Positions 1 through 12,368 of a stretch of 64,000 nucleotides of DNA are shown here, piece by piece. The notes beneath the pieces were generated by a model. It was not told the DNA's origin, ran no database searches, and worked only from the letters and a program-made list of their open reading frames with translations. The stretch covers positions 10,471,001 through 10,535,000 of the forward strand of contig JAYKKM010000437.1 in NCBI GenBank assembly GCA_035772405.1, in the 5' to 3' direction. Numbering within the stretch: the first letter of the stretch is position 1; each line of letters starts with the position of its first letter. Both the position numbers and the translations under genes were made by a program. The DNA comes from Chrysogorgia sp. JL179-B06 (lineage: Eukaryota; Cnidaria; Anthozoa; Scleralcyonacea; Chrysogorgiidae).

Positions 1-1310
1 AAGACTAACAACTTGCAACACATCTGTGAGATTTCTAGCTGCGAATAGTTATACCATAAATTCAACATATGAAATATCATAGTATTAGAAATACGTGTAC
101 GCAACAACCCCTCGGACGTTTACTGTTTGAGGCTTTTATAGTGTAGTGCTCAGTTATTACTTAAAAATAAGTAAATAATTCATTTGCCAATCTGAACAGA
201 TTTTCAAACTGCTTATTTTGGGTACAATTTTTGGGTAGTGCACTGAACGGAACACGAGCGCTGTGGTAAAGTCTGCCAACACTAACTTGTCTCGCAGACG
301 GTTAGAAACCATTTGCGTAACTCTTGATTATTGAAATTAATAATTAATTTTATTAATTATATAATATTAATTGCATTAAAGTTAATTATGTCAGTTATGG
401 TTTTCATAATAAATATTCAACATGCATGTTTAAGAGTGGTATACTCATAATTTTACTCAAAGTACAGTTGTATTCATGAGACTGCATAACATACCTGTAT
501 GAATGATTTACAATACTGACATTGCACATATGTGTACATACATGTACCCTACTGTAATCTGCATGTTACTTATTGTCTAATAGTAGAAGCAGATACCAAA
601 AATATTCAATACCTAAATTTATCCCAGACCACTGACCAATAGTGTTGTCTGACTATTGGTAAGCATGATAAGCCTTTTATTCTGTTAGAAGATTTCTGTT
701 CCTTTCATTAATACTGTATAATTATGCACATACCTGTACTGGTATTTCAATAGTATTCAAGAACCAGTAACATAATTTCAAAAATATGAAATGACAAAAG
801 CCCATAATATGCAACAAAGAACGACATTGCTTAATCTAATGATTTCACCAATTTATATAACATGAATTCAGAAAGGAATTCAGCATTTCAGCTGCTTGTT
901 GTCAGTGAGGTGATACCACCATGTTTAAAGTGCCTATGCAACCAACCAGTTTAATGTTTTGTTTGAAAGTAAGCCTTTGGTGCTGACAGTTTATTCATAT
1001 CTCATTTAATTCCAAAGTTATGACACTTTTTTGAAATTGAGGTACGATGTCACTGGTTGTGTTTGACAAGTTAACAAATACAAGAAAGTCTCATGTCGTA
1101 AAGGGATTTGACCAAATAAGTTGAAACATGTCAATGTTAGTTAATGCACTCAAACAAATGCTTTACTGTGTTTAAATTGTTGCCATAGCAACACGCTAGT
1201 TCCCAGGTCTCTCTCTTGTCACATAATTCCAGCTATACAGTTGTTTCAACGCATGTCTGTACTATTTCAATGATTTAAACTTATCAAAATGCCTAGACGA
1301 ATTATACTAA
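1..1310. other. No recognisable gene, AT-rich host DNA
   Basis: I see no open reading frame of note, no repeat array and no recognisable protein fragment here. The stretch is AT-rich, with a very AT-rich patch near 330-390. It may be the intron or the flank of the minus-strand ammonium transporter gene whose third visible exon lies at 14254-14330. Confidence 0.5.
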
Positions 1311-1576
1311 CAAGTGGAAATATTTTATTCTTGTTGGAAAAAAGTGATAATTATTAGAAGAGAGAGAGAGACCTGGGAACTAGCGTGTTGTTATGGGAAC
1401 TATTTAAACACACTAAAGTATTTTTTATTGAAATATATTGCAAGCCTAGGACTGGCATTGTCCAGGCCTAATCCAGGACAAAGCCACAAAGGTGTTTACA
1501 CAGACACACTAAGCCATTGGCCAGGCCAGCATGCCGTATATCAGATGAGTGTAAATGCTGTTTGTTATAGGCCCTA

Positions 1577-3790
1577 TACTCACCGACACCCAGATGAGCT
1601 GATGGTAAGAGGCGGCATTAGCCACCCTCCCAAAAGCTGTTAAACAGCACTGCCAGTGCAGGATCAAAGTACTAAAACCACAATGTCGTTTTAGTCATTC
1701 CCTGGGCCAATTCAAATATTTATTGTGCAATCAAATAAATATGTATTTTTTTGTTAAAAACATGTGTTTTTCTTCTAGTTTTAATAATCATTTCTTAATA
1801 TGTGTTGTTTGATTTTTCAAGTTATAAACTTATTATTTGTCTGTCCAACTAGTGTTAAATACAGAATTTTAGATAGATCATTCTAAATATGTGCACATTG
1901 AAGGTTGCTATAAATTTATGTATCTCCTCTTCAACAGGCGGCTTACAAAAGCATGCCACCCAAAAGAGGTGCTGGTAAAAGGCGGCGATGAGCCACCTTG
2001 CCAACAACAAAGACTGCATCAACATAAATGTATAGGTATCTTGAACCCTCAGCTTGGTAGTACTCACCAACAGGCGGCTCCTTGAAGTGCCACCCAGATG
2101 AGATGATGGTAAAAGGCGGCGTTAGCCACCCTCCCAAAAGCTGTTAAACAGCACTGCCAGTGCAGGATCAAAGTACTAAAACCACAATGTCTTTTTAGTC
2201 ATTCCCAATTCAAATATTTATTATGCAATCAAATAAATATGTATTTTTTTGTCAAAACATGTATTTTTCTTCTAGTTTTAATAATCATTTCTAAATATGT
2301 GTTGTTTGATTTTTCAAGTTATAAACTTATTATTTGTCTGTCCAACTTAGTGTTAAATACAGAAGTTTAGAATTTAGATAGATCATTTAAATATGTGCAC
2401 ATTGAAGGTTGCTATAAATTTATGTATCTCCTCTTCAACAGGCGGCTTACAAAAGCATGCCACCTAAAAGAGGTGCTGGTAAAAGGCGACGATGAGCCAC
2501 CTTTCCAACAACAAAGACTGCATCAACATAAATGTATAGGTATCTTGAACCCTCAGCTTGGTAGTACTCACCAACAGGCGGCTCCTTGAAGTGCCACCCA
2601 GATGAGCTGATGGTAAAAGGCGGCGTTAGCCACCCTCCCAAAAGCTGTTAAACAGCACTGCCAGTGCAGGATCAAAGTACTAAAACCACAATGTCTTTTT
2701 AGTCATTCCCAATTCAAATATTTATTATGCAATCAAATAAATATGTATTTTTTTGTCAAAACATGTATTTTTCTTCTAGTTTTAATAATCATTTCTAAAT
2801 ATGTGTTGTTTGATTTTTTCAAGTTATAAACTTATTATTTGTCTGTCCAACTTAGTGTTAAATACAGAAGTTTAGAATTTAGATAGATCATTTAAATATG
2901 TGCACATTGAAGGTTGCTATAAATTTATGTATCTCCTCTTCAACATGCGGCTTACAAAAGCATGCCACCCAAAAGAGGTGCTGGTAAAAGGCGGCGATGA
3001 GCCACCTTGCCAACAACAAAGACTGCATCAACATAAATGTATAGGTATCTTGAACCCTCAGCTTGGTAGTACTCACCAACAGGCGGCTCCTTGAAGTGCC
3101 ACCCAGATGAGCTGATGGTAAAAGGCGGCGTTAGCCACCCTCCCAAAAGCTGTTAAACAGCACTGCCAGTGCAGGATCAAAGTACTAAAACCACAATGTC
3201 TTTTTAGTCATTCCCAATTCAAATATTAATTATGCAATCAAATAAATATGTATTTTTTTGTCAAAAACATGTATTTTTCTTCTAGTTTTAATAATCATTT
3301 CTTAATATGTGTTGTTTGATTTTTTCAAGTTATAAACTTATTATTTGTCTGTCCAACTAGTGTTAAATACAGAATTTTAGAATTTAGATAGATCATTTAA
3401 ATATGTGCACATTGAAAGTTGCTATAAATTTATGTATCTCCTCTTCAACAGGCGGCTTACAAAAGCATGCCACCCAAAAGAGGTGCTGGTAAAAGGCGGC
3501 GATGAGCCACCTTGCCAACAACAAAGACTGCATCAACATAAATGTATAGGTCTCTTGAACCCTCAGCTTGGTAGTACTCACCAACAGGCGGCTCCTTGAA
3601 GTGCCACCCAGATGAGCTGATGGTAAAAGGCGGCGTTAGCCACCCTCCCAAAAGCTGTTAAACAGCACTGCCAGTGCAGGATCAAAGTACTAAAACCACA
3701 ATGTCTTTTTAGTCATTCCCAATTCAAATATTTATTTTGCAATCAAATAAATATGTATCTTTTTGTCAACATGTATTTTTTTTCTAGTTT
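1577..3790. repeat. Tandem repeat, about 505-bp unit, ~4.4 copies
   Basis: Near-identical blocks recur with a period of 504-505 bp; for example the phrase TTGAAGGTTGCTATAAATTT starts near 1899, 2403, 2908 and (one change) 3413. A partial unit begins near 1577 and a decayed copy trails to about 3960. Each unit carries short GGCGGC-containing blocks and overlapping open frames of 63-71 codons on both strands, at the same place in each unit. These frames match nothing I know and are best read as by-products of the repeat. Confidence 0.9.
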
Positions 3791-4454
3791 TAATAATTAT
3801 TTTTAAACTTATTCTTTGTTTTTCCAATTACTGTAGTGTGAAATATAGAATTATATATATATATATAGATCATTTAAAAAATGTGCCCATTGAAAGGTTG
3901 CAAAAAATTTATGTATCCCCTCTTCAACAGGTGGCTTGCATAAACTTGCAATTCATTGTTACAAAACATGAATTGCTCATTGCTGCCCATCAATATAAAT
4001 CTTGGGGGAACTTAGCCTTCCCTAGCCCACCCAGATTCCACCACCCCTACTTGTTTCTACAGTATTTCTATAATTATTCTGCCAATTGTAAAATGTTACA
4101 AAAGGTGTTGCACAGATGTTACAAATAATATATTAATATTTATAATGATTTTTACAGACAGCAAGAATTTCTTATTTGTGATTAATAATTAATAAGTTGT
4201 CCCACAAACCTGACTTCATCATCAATGATAATATTCTGGGCATTCCAATAACTGGAATCAGTAGCTTTATAATTTTCCCTCTCAGTGGGGAATTCCAAGG
4301 CACTTTTTTCGCATAAAATTAATGAAAAATAGGATTACTTTTTAAACTTTATCTCGAATCAATAATGTACAATGCTAATTATAACCTTTTGACAATTGTC
4401 ACACAAAAAAGTAGAATTATTATGATGACTGATTGGGCGCATTGTTGCCCTTAC

Positions 4455-4640
4455 GAAAAAATCCAATTGGATCCAATTGGAATTCCAATTGGAAATTAGT
4501 ATTCGTATTGGAATTCCAATTTGATCCAATTGGAATGAAATTCCAATAGGAATTCCTATTGGAATTTCAATGGAATTCCAAATGGTTTGGAATTCCAATA
4601 GGAATTTCCATAGAAATTGGAATTATTCTTTACAAGAATT
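4455..4640. repeat. Degenerate array of palindromic CCAATTGG/GGAATTCC motifs
   Basis: Short self-complementary words (CCAATTGG, GGATCC, GGAATTCC, ATTGGAATTCCAAT) follow one another with spacings of a few bases, so the stretch reads almost the same on both strands. A second array of the same type is at 9850-10085. Open frames through it translate to I/P/G/N-rich low-complexity peptides and are not genes. Confidence 0.85.
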
Positions 4641-4649
4641 CCAATTTAA

Positions 4650-5800
4650 AGAAATCATAAAATTCCTCAATAGAAGCCACCTTCTATGAAACAAACATTT
4701 TTATTATATACCAAGTGTCAAAAGTCCATGTTTTCTTGCATCATAATTGGACAAGAAGGTATCATACTATCATGTGAAAGTCATGAAATTCGACTGTTCG
4801 TCGAATTCGAATTTGACTGTTCGTATGTGTTTATTGTCTGGCGAATCTTGTAAATAAAATAAATACTGGTCTATTAGATGTCTGTATGACTGTATCTGAT
4901 GACTGATATCTGCTTGTAACAGTACTACAGGAATCCGCCATGTTATATGTGGCCGTGACTAAAGAGATCTGGGAACAAATACACCGAATGACCGGATAAA
5001 TAGTCCTACTCGACATACGCGCTAACGAAAATTATTGAATTTGGTTATATTTCACTTCCAACGCAGGATATGCGTATTGTAGTTTTGCGTTTTTTAATAA
5101 CGAGGTAATCAAGTTCAATAATGTAATAAACTACTGTTAATAATAATGAAATCCTCTCGCATATTGGAAAATGGTATCAAAATGCCGACCGGTACTTTAT
5201 TCCCTAACATGCACGTGATCGGAGTGACACGTGATGTTATGGCGCAATATTTCGTATTCGTCGCTTCGCAATCGCAAGAGCAATCAAGAGACATTTACAT
5301 CTTCTGCGTTCGAAGGGAAGCTTTTATATACAACTTTAAAACTTTATTTGACGTGTGAAACCTATCTAGAAGCGAGATGTAATACGTATTGATTCACTTG
5401 ACTTCTACGAACGAGACGACTATCCTCACTGAATATTTCGTTCTGGATAAGAGTATGCTCGTTTAATAATCCGAAGACAAGAAAGAAGGCATGGTGTAGA
5501 CTTGCTCCAAGTCCAAGTCCGCCTCTTTGTTCGGTTAAAACGAGTTTAGTGGTTTGGGTTTGTTTACACCGGTTTGTTTCGAGTTTTGGTATTAAAGACG
5601 GGCGAACGAAAAAGCAGGCGAGCGAAAACGCATGGTGTTGGAAAGCGTATTTGGGACGCGTCATTGCTGTCACTGGTGAGTTTTATATAATGCTTTCTTA
5701 GACTTTGTATTTAATAATACTAGCACCATTGATATATTCGTCGTCAGTGAGTCGCTGTTGGTATTTGAAAGAAGAACAGGATGAAACATTTATATTGATC
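4650..5800. other. No recognisable gene
   Basis: Apart from short open frames without recognisable motifs (for example minus strand 5362-5673), I see nothing definable. The GC content rises between 5150 and 5650 and a few stop-free stretches are present, so a diverged host exon or transposon fragment cannot be excluded. Confidence 0.35.
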
Positions 5801-5817
5801 CACTTTCGTCAGGTGTT

Positions 5818-5866
5818 CATAAGACCTTTGTAAGCAAAACAGCTTTTTGCTGACAAAGGTCTTATG
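5818..5866. repeat. Perfect inverted repeat (14-bp arms)
   Basis: Arm CATAAGACCTTTGT (5818-5831) is exactly complementary to ACAAAGGTCTTATG (5853-5866) across a 21-base loop. It resembles the other short foldback structures scattered in this window. Confidence 0.8.
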
Positions 5867-6059
5867 AGTCTTTAATAAGACCCTGAAGGAAAGTGCACCA
5901 ATATAGAACTGTTTATATGATGTTGCTCTTCATCAAAGCAATTAAACTGATTATTTAATTGTAAGAGAAAATGGTTGCTGGTTGGTACTTGGTTATGGTA
6001 GTGTTAAGACTGAACTGAGATGGGTTGTATTTAAGGCCTTCTGGCTGGAAATCAAAGCC

Positions 6060-6640
6060 ATAATCCTTGGAATGTGCACCGGTCAATGCCCCTGACAGGA
6101 GCTTGAAAACAAGTTTAGTATTATATGATAGTGCTAATGGCGATGAAGTGAATGGATATTTACTGAGAATATTTGGCATATACACTCCATTAATTGATCA
6201 ATATTAAATTAATAGTCAAATTGAAATTGAGTGTGATAAACCAACTGGAACCAGTTGCAAAAATGCAACTATATATAAGACCTGTCTCAAAATCAAATCC
6301 ATCACAATTTCTATTATATTCATATTATAAAATTTATATTATATAATCAAAAATTATATTATATTTATACTAATAATACTATATACTGTAATTACAGTAT
6401 ATTATTTTCCACTTTTAATGTTGATATTATATTTAATTTATATAAACATGCACTATTTTCCTTTCAATATGCCATTAAATGTATTAATTGAGTATGAATG
6501 CCAAATATTCTCAGTAATAAACCCATTCACTTCATTGGCATTTCCACCATCGTAATAGCTGAACTTGTTGCCAAGCTTTGTCCGTGCAACTTGTCTCTTG
6601 AAATTGATTGTTTCCAATTTAGGAGAAAAAAATTGCCCAT
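6060..6640. repeat. Long imperfect inverted repeat with coding-like arms
   Basis: The block near 6085-6200 (with GAAGTGAATGG and ACTGAGAATATTTGGCAT) reappears in reverse complement near 6470-6620. On the minus strand the second arm has a 73-codon open frame (6453-6674) with residues resembling the translated first arm, so the inverted copies may come from a coding fragment. I do not recognise the protein. A decayed piece of the SINE described at 46584 may lie near 6030 and 6240. Confidence 0.5.
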
Positions 6641-7019
6641 GTAACAAGATTTTACAATATATATTCATAGTCATCCACTAACATGGGATTCTCAATTGCT
6701 ATTGTATAACAATAGCAATTATGAATTAACACCAGTTAGACCTACCAGCTAACATTATTTTTCCAATTTATTGTTTGCAGCATTGGTAATGAAAACGTTT
6801 AAAGCATTTGATGAACAAAAAGTGAAGAATCTCATTAAAGCTAAACTGCAGAATGTAGAAAAATGCCAAAAGCAAAAAAAACACATCTGGTTTACAGTGA
6901 ATTACAGTATGTAATTATATGTTATTAGATAGGTTACTTCTTAATAGCGGTGTGTGCTTAATATAGTGGTGTCAGTTATATTAAATTTACTTCTGCTTTT
7001 TACAACATTGCATGTTTTA

Positions 7020-7335
7020 TAATTAACAATGAATTAGACAATGAGCCCGTGTTTTGTATGAGGCAGACCAGAGTTGACATCGCTCATAGAAAACAAGGGC
7101 GAGTTGTCTAATTGTTTTAGTATAAATTTACAAGTTTCTAACCCAAGAAATAACTTTTATTTTACATTTTTCATGAAAAAATGGGAATATCCTTTCGAAA
7201 TGATGCGACTTTTACCCCCAAGGTTTCTACCAGCAGTTAGTATAAATTGACAAGTTTCTATCACAAATGCTCAATTTTCACAATTGGCTATTGCAGGAGT
7301 TACTATCAGCTGATAGAAACCGCTGGGGTAAAAGT
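7020..7335. mobile_element. Partial copy of the foldback element at 9060-9560
   Basis: This block is nearly identical to 9050-9370, including the phrases AATTAGACAATGAGCCCGTG, GACATCGCTCATAGAAAACA and TTTCTATCACAAATGCTCAA. It lacks the right-hand inverted arm and runs straight into the 62-bp tandem array. A duplication of foldback plus array is the simplest reading. Confidence 0.75.
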
Positions 7336-7848
7336 CGCGTGAGATATTGAGATATTTATTTGCGAGATATTTATTTGTCTTTATCGGTAAGAGTGAAGGC
7401 ATATATTATGCTATTAATCTTTATGCTGTGAGATATTTATTCGTCTTTATCGGTAAGATTGAATGCATATTATGCTAAATCTTTATGCTGTGAGATATTT
7501 ATTTGTCTTTATCAGTAAGAGTGAATGCATATTATGCTAAATCTTTATGCTATGAGATATTTATTTGTCTTTATCGGTAAGAGTGAAGGCATATTATGCT
7601 TAATCTTTATGCTGTGAGAATTATGCTATTAATCTTTATGCTGTGAGATATTTATTTGTCTTTATCGGTAAGAGTGATGGCATATTATGCTAAATATTTA
7701 TGCTGTGAGATATATATTTGTCTTTATCAGTAAGAGTGAATGCATATTATGCTAAATCTTTATGCTGTGAGATATTTATTTGTCTTTATCGGTAAGAGAG
7801 AAGGCATATTATGCTAAATTTATGCTGTGAGATATTTGTTTGTCTTAT
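7335..7848. repeat. Tandem repeat, about 62-bp unit, left part
   Basis: Units containing GAGATATTTATTTGTCTTTA, TCGGTAAGAGTGAA and GCATATTATGCTAAATC repeat about eight times with small indels. The array is interrupted by the inverted-repeat element at 7849-8904 and resumes at 8905-8990. Confidence 0.88.
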
Positions 7849-8904
7849 CAGGGCTTGAAATTTGCGGTATCCCGATATCCACGGGATACTAGATTTTGAT
7901 TTTGGATACTAAATGTCATAGTTTAGTATCCCAACTGGATACCATGAAAATTTCATGCAAATGCTAGCATTTACCTGGCAACAGTTTGCAATTATGTACA
8001 ACAAATTTGTTCTTCGATGTGCAGATTTCCCCCTGCGTCCACCCATTTATGCGGTTAATTCGACAAAGTAGCGAACACATTTTGCGTTAATTTCGTGCAA
8101 AAATGGCGTCTGAACAATAGAAAGACGGAAAGAGGAAAGGCCCTGGGTACAAGGTTGACGGACTTTGCGTTTGTCAAGCTTGTGCTTATGCAAAAAATGT
8201 TAAAATATGTGATGAGAAATATGCAAAAAATGTTAAAATATGTGATGAGAAATCCGGTTGAAACACCGCAAGAAATAGTAATGGATGATGGAGAAGAGAA
8301 GCGATCAGCAACACAAGAAAAGCGAGAGAAAAGAAATGCCGAAGTATTAAAACGTCACTACGAACAAGCAAAGCGATCTGAAAGTTTTATAGCCAAAGCT
8401 CAACACCATCAGATTCTGACAGCGAACCTGGTGAGGTTGAGGTAGACAATGTGTTGTCAGATGACCCATCATCAGATTTTGACAGTGGGGTTGAGTTCAA
8501 CAATCGTTGCTAACATTATTTGATTCTGAATCTTCTTCAAATTCAGAATTTGCTGGATTTTAAGCAGTACACATTTTTGTGCATTTTTAACGTATAAACT
8601 ACTGTATGTTCTATTTGGAAATTATTGTAATAATATATCATTAAATATTATATAATAAATAATAGTAATAATACACTGAGTGACTGTACTGTTCTGATCA
8701 TTATATTTGATACTGTTAATTTAATTACTTAATTTTTAACTGTTAAGTTAATTATAATACATGTACATTTAGTTAATTGTGGATATTACAAGTTGACATT
8801 TAGTATCCAAATTAATGTGGGATACCAGCTTCCAAAATGGGATACCAGATTCAGAAACGGTATCCCTCTTGGATACTGCTAAAAATTTAAAATTTCAAGC
8901 CCTG
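7849..8904. mobile_element. hAT-like non-autonomous DNA transposon (1056 bp)
   Basis: The element has perfect 15-bp terminal inverted repeats: CAGGGCTTGAAATTT at 7849-7863 and AAATTTCAAGCCCTG at 8890-8904. It is flanked by a direct repeat GTCTTAT at 7842-7848 and 8905-8911, which splits a unit of the 62-bp array. CAGGG ends and a 7-8 bp duplication are typical of the hAT superfamily; the assignment is inferred because no transposase is present. Subterminal blocks holding GGATAC/GTATCC words are repeated inside both ends. The interior holds a decayed coding stretch (8095-8508). Confidence 0.82.
8095..8508 (+). pseudogene. Decayed coding fragment inside the hAT-like element
   Basis: An ATG follows the context GTGCAAAA and opens MASEQ before a stop; the longest open frame (8095-8445, 116 codons) lies in another frame. 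A 33-bp segment is duplicated in tandem (8190-8255), giving the repeated peptide MQKMLKYVMRN. In another frame the same duplication encodes repeated CDEK residues, and the downstream part is rich in S, D and E. The pattern suggests a captured or ancestral gene fragment that no longer encodes one protein. I do not recognise the family. Confidence 0.4.
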
Positions 8905-8990
8905 GTCTTATCGGTAAGAGTGAATGCATATGCTAAATCTTTATGCTGTGAGATATTTATTTGTCTTTATCGGTAAGAGTGAAGGCATAT
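8905..8990. repeat. Tandem repeat, about 62-bp unit, right part
   Basis: Continuation of the 62-bp array after the hAT-like insertion, with a little more than one unit, followed directly by the foldback element. Confidence 0.8.
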
Positions 8991-9049
8991 ATTATACCTA
9001 CTTCAAAACTATTTTTACTTCTGCTTTTTACAACATTGCATGTTTTATA

Positions 9050-9499
9050 ATTAACAATGAATTAGACAATGAGCCCGTGTTTTGTATGAGGCAGAGCAGA
9101 GTTGACATCGCTCATAGAAAACAAGGGCGAGTTGTCTAATTGTTTTAGTATAAATTTACAAGTTTCTAACCCAAGAAATAACTTTTATTTCACATTTTTC
9201 ATGAAAAAATGGGAATATCCTTTCGAAATGATGCGACTTTTACCCCCAAAGTTTCTATCAGCAGTTAGTATAAATTGACAAGTTTCTATCACAAATGCTC
9301 AATTTTCATAATTGGCTATCGCAGGAGTTACTATCAGCTGATAGAAACCTCTGGGATAAAAGTCGCGTGATTTCGAAAGAATATTCCCATTTTGTTCATG
9401 GAAAATGTGAAATAAAAGTTATTTGTTGCGTTTAGTAACTTGTAAATTTATACTAAAACAATTAGACAACTCGCCCTTGTTTTCTATGAGCAGATAGTA

Positions 9500-9530
<31 letters not shown>

Positions 9531-9560
9531 ATAGAAAATACAGGTTCGTTGTCTAATTGT
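9050..9560. mobile_element. Foldback (long inverted repeat) element
   Basis: The left half (AATTAGACAATGAGCCCGTG, GTATAAATTTACAAGTTTCT, AAAATGGGAATATCC, GATGCGACTTTTA) is answered in reverse order and complement in the right half (AAAAGTCGCG, AATATTCCCATTTT, TTGTAAATTTATACTAAAAC, AATTAGACAACTCGCCC). Smaller hairpins sit at both ends, around CTCATAGAAAACAAGGGCGAG and CAGATAGTAAACTCGGC. No protein is encoded. Related end sequences occur near 18130 and 29940. Confidence 0.75.
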
Positions 9561-9849
9561 TAAATAGCAATTCCTGCAACAGCCAATTGAAAATTGAGGA
9601 TTTGTGATAGAAACTTGTCAATTTATAATAGTTATATAATTTTGGACATTTAATAATTACTGTTGCATGATTATGTGGAACAATGGTAAAGAACAGTGTG
9701 GATTGTGTATATATAATAAAATTCATTTTAATACATCAGAACATGTTGTGTGTTTTTTCTTTATAAAACCCTAAGCATAATGTCAGTTTAAAGTGTCATT
9801 TTTAGGCATTTCCATTCAGTTTCAATGATTTTTTAACATAATAGAAATT

Positions 9850-10085
9850 CCATCCAATAGGGTTCAATCAGAATTTCCAATAGGATCCAATTGGAATTCC
9901 AATAAGAATTCCAATAGGATACAATTGAAATTCCAATAGGATCCAATTAGAATTCCAATACGAATTCCAATAGGATCCAATTGGAATTCCAATAGAATCC
10001 AATTGGAATTCCAATTGGAAATTGGGCCAATTTCCAATAGGATCCAATTGGAAATTCCAATAGGAATTCCAATTGGATTTTTTTG
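9850..10085. repeat. Degenerate array of palindromic CCAATTGG/GGATCC/GGAATTCC motifs
   Basis: Same type as 4455-4640: runs of ATTGGAATTCCAAT, GGATCCAATTGG and relatives with few other bases. Both arrays border the phrase TTTTT(T)CGTAAGGG or its reverse complement, which suggests that they are copies of one element or share a seeding sequence. Confidence 0.85.
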
Positions 10086-10139
10086 TAAGGGTGTGACGGT
10101 CACGTGGGGCTGAGCTTAAATGGTGGGTCTAGGGGTATT

Positions 10140-10225
10140 TCATAGCCTGCGGATAACAGCCGCCTCGCATTTTAGATAACAGCCGCCTCGCATTTTAGAT
10201 AACAGCCGCCTCGCATCTAGCCTCG
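10140..10225. repeat. Short tandem repeat, 3 copies
   Basis: GATAACAGCCGCCTCGCAT followed by TTTA is repeated three times. The GC content is higher than in the surroundings. Confidence 0.8.
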
Positions 10226-11340
10226 CTAGGTATTTCAGCCCAGGCTGAAATTCTCTTCGTCGTAATTTCAAATTCATTTTAACATTCATCGTTCGTACAA
10301 CTTAGCGTAATCTCCGGGCTAATATTTCTAGAGGGATGAAAATCTCCATGTGTTCGCCCGTGCATAATTTTTGCCGTTTTTTCGTTGATTATAGTTTTTT
10401 CTGTGTTAAATGTATATAGACTGTAACCTTTTTATACACACACGACTCGTGAGGATCAGCAGCTACGCTGATTTCAATTTGTCGCTGTGTACGAAGCGTG
10501 TTTAACACGATAATATAAAAACGCTTAATGGGTATTACTGTCGAGATTTTAGAGGACGAAATACGGCCGTGACGTTTCGAGGCAGCGCGCTGCAGCATAG
10601 TAAACGCGATATACAGTAGCTATGCGCAATATTACCGCCGTTAAATGTTAATCTTGACTGCGCTTTCTCTTTGAATTTTGTTTGCGTGCAGATGGCTTTG
10701 CTATTAGTTGCCAACGAAATATAAGACCTACCTTCAAATGTCTGTCAATAATCTTCAAATCCATATTCCAGCAACCATTCCTTTACTTCCTCGATTGTTT
10801 TCGCCATTTCGAAACCGAGAAAACGCGTCTGAAACAATCGCTAACACCAGTGAACTCAGAAGGTTTGACTAAACGCCGAAAGAAGCTAGCCAGGTGTAAG
10901 AGTGTCAGGTTCTGTTGCGAAATTGCCGCGCGTAATACGATTGGTTGCCGTGCCATTTGACGCATCACAACGTCATCGTGTCAAGTCTTCATCGCCAATG
11001 CACGCTGTGAATAAGTCTGTTGCCAGAACAAATGGTTCAAAAACTTAGACGGTTCATAAAATGAAGGACAATTTTATATCATGTTGTGATTTGCGCGTTC
11101 CGTTTGAAACTTTTATGAACAAAAATCGAAATCGTTAAAGAAACTGGGGGAGGCTGGCGAGCAAGATGCAGTCTGCTATCACAAGCTACCTGTCACCGCT
11201 CGCTAGCCTGGCGGATGTTCTTTTCCTATTGTGAACATTCATGACATCAGCTTTCTGCTTTTTACAGTTTATTCTAATCTAGATTTCCACCCTCTCTTTG
11301 AAAGTTTGTGAGGGCGAGTTTACCCCTCAAAGTAATGATG
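10226..11340. other. No recognisable gene, locally GC-richer
   Basis: Several short overlapping open frames are present on both strands (such as 10682-10960 plus and 10783-10968 minus), without any motif I can identify. It could hide a diverged exon, but I cannot support one. Confidence 0.35.
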
Positions 11341-11344
11341 CTTT

Positions 11345-11975
11345 ATACTCGATTACTTGAGTAAAGTAAAATGTATGTCTGATGTGATACTGATTTTTTG
11401 AGTAATGTTACGCAACTATTTGAGTTCAATTACTCCTCGCGCCTTTTGACTCAAATTATCGAGTAAACATTTACTCAAACGATTAAGTAGAGACACTCAA
11501 GCATTTGAGTAAACACCTTTACTCAGTTCCTGAGTAATGTGCTTTCATTTAACTCAGGCCTTGAGTAACCTAATTTTGATTTACTCAGACGTTGAGTAAA
11601 TTGTATCCAATTTACTCAAAACCTGAGTAAAGCGTCTCACACGAAATTAGCTTTACTCGGTGTTTGAGTAAAACTGGCATTTTACTCAAAGAAATGCGTA
11701 ATTTTACTCACTGTTGTTTTACTCAGTTATTTGAGTAAAGTGAAAGTGATAACTTACTCATTATTCGAGTAATTTTACGCAACTCTTTGAGTAAAATTAC
11801 GCATGCCATCTTTTGACTCAAAATATTGAGTAATCTTTTACTCAAACGATTGAGTATAAATACTCAAGCACAAGAGTAAAAACATTTTGAGTAAAATTAC
11901 ACAATATCTTGAGTAAAACGCCAAGTTTACTCACAAATTGAGTAGTTTTACTCGTAAATTGAGTAATTTTACTCA
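11345..11975. repeat. Array of inverted GAGTAA / TTACTC motifs
   Basis: Over about 630 bp the words TTTACTCAAA, TTTACTC, TTGAGTAA and GAGTAAA alternate in both orientations every 10-25 bases, several dozen times. Neighbouring words can pair as small hairpins. The spacers differ, so this is not a normal tandem satellite. No coding potential is seen. Confidence 0.85.
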
Positions 11976-12368
11976 AAGGCAAAAATGCTTTTTTTGCAGT
12001 GTAGGAACTTTAAGTCCGATACAAGTTTCACAGCTGTAACGATTTGCAAGCTTTGTAGAACCAATAGACCTCTTTCATAATGGCTACCATTTAAAATATT
12101 CTTTAATTTATGTTCCTATAAATTAGTACATGCACTCTTTGGTAAATTTGCGTGGTTAAGGAGCTATATAATCGTCATAATTTGTGGTTTTCGAAAAATA
12201 TAGGATCAATTGTCAATAAACCTTACATAAAAAGTCCTGCCATTGCCATGTTTATTTTCGACTGAGCCAAGAGCGAGCAAATAATATCTGTAGTTTTACA
12301 GATATCGCAAAAATATCTAGTGTTGGCCACTCAATTTTATTAACCACTAAAAATCGAGATGATTTTAA

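Noticed and set aside
1855..3651. Series of 63-71 codon genes repeated every 505 bp
   Set aside because: Open frames on both strands move with the repeat unit and have no recognisable sequence; the lack of stops follows from the unit's composition.
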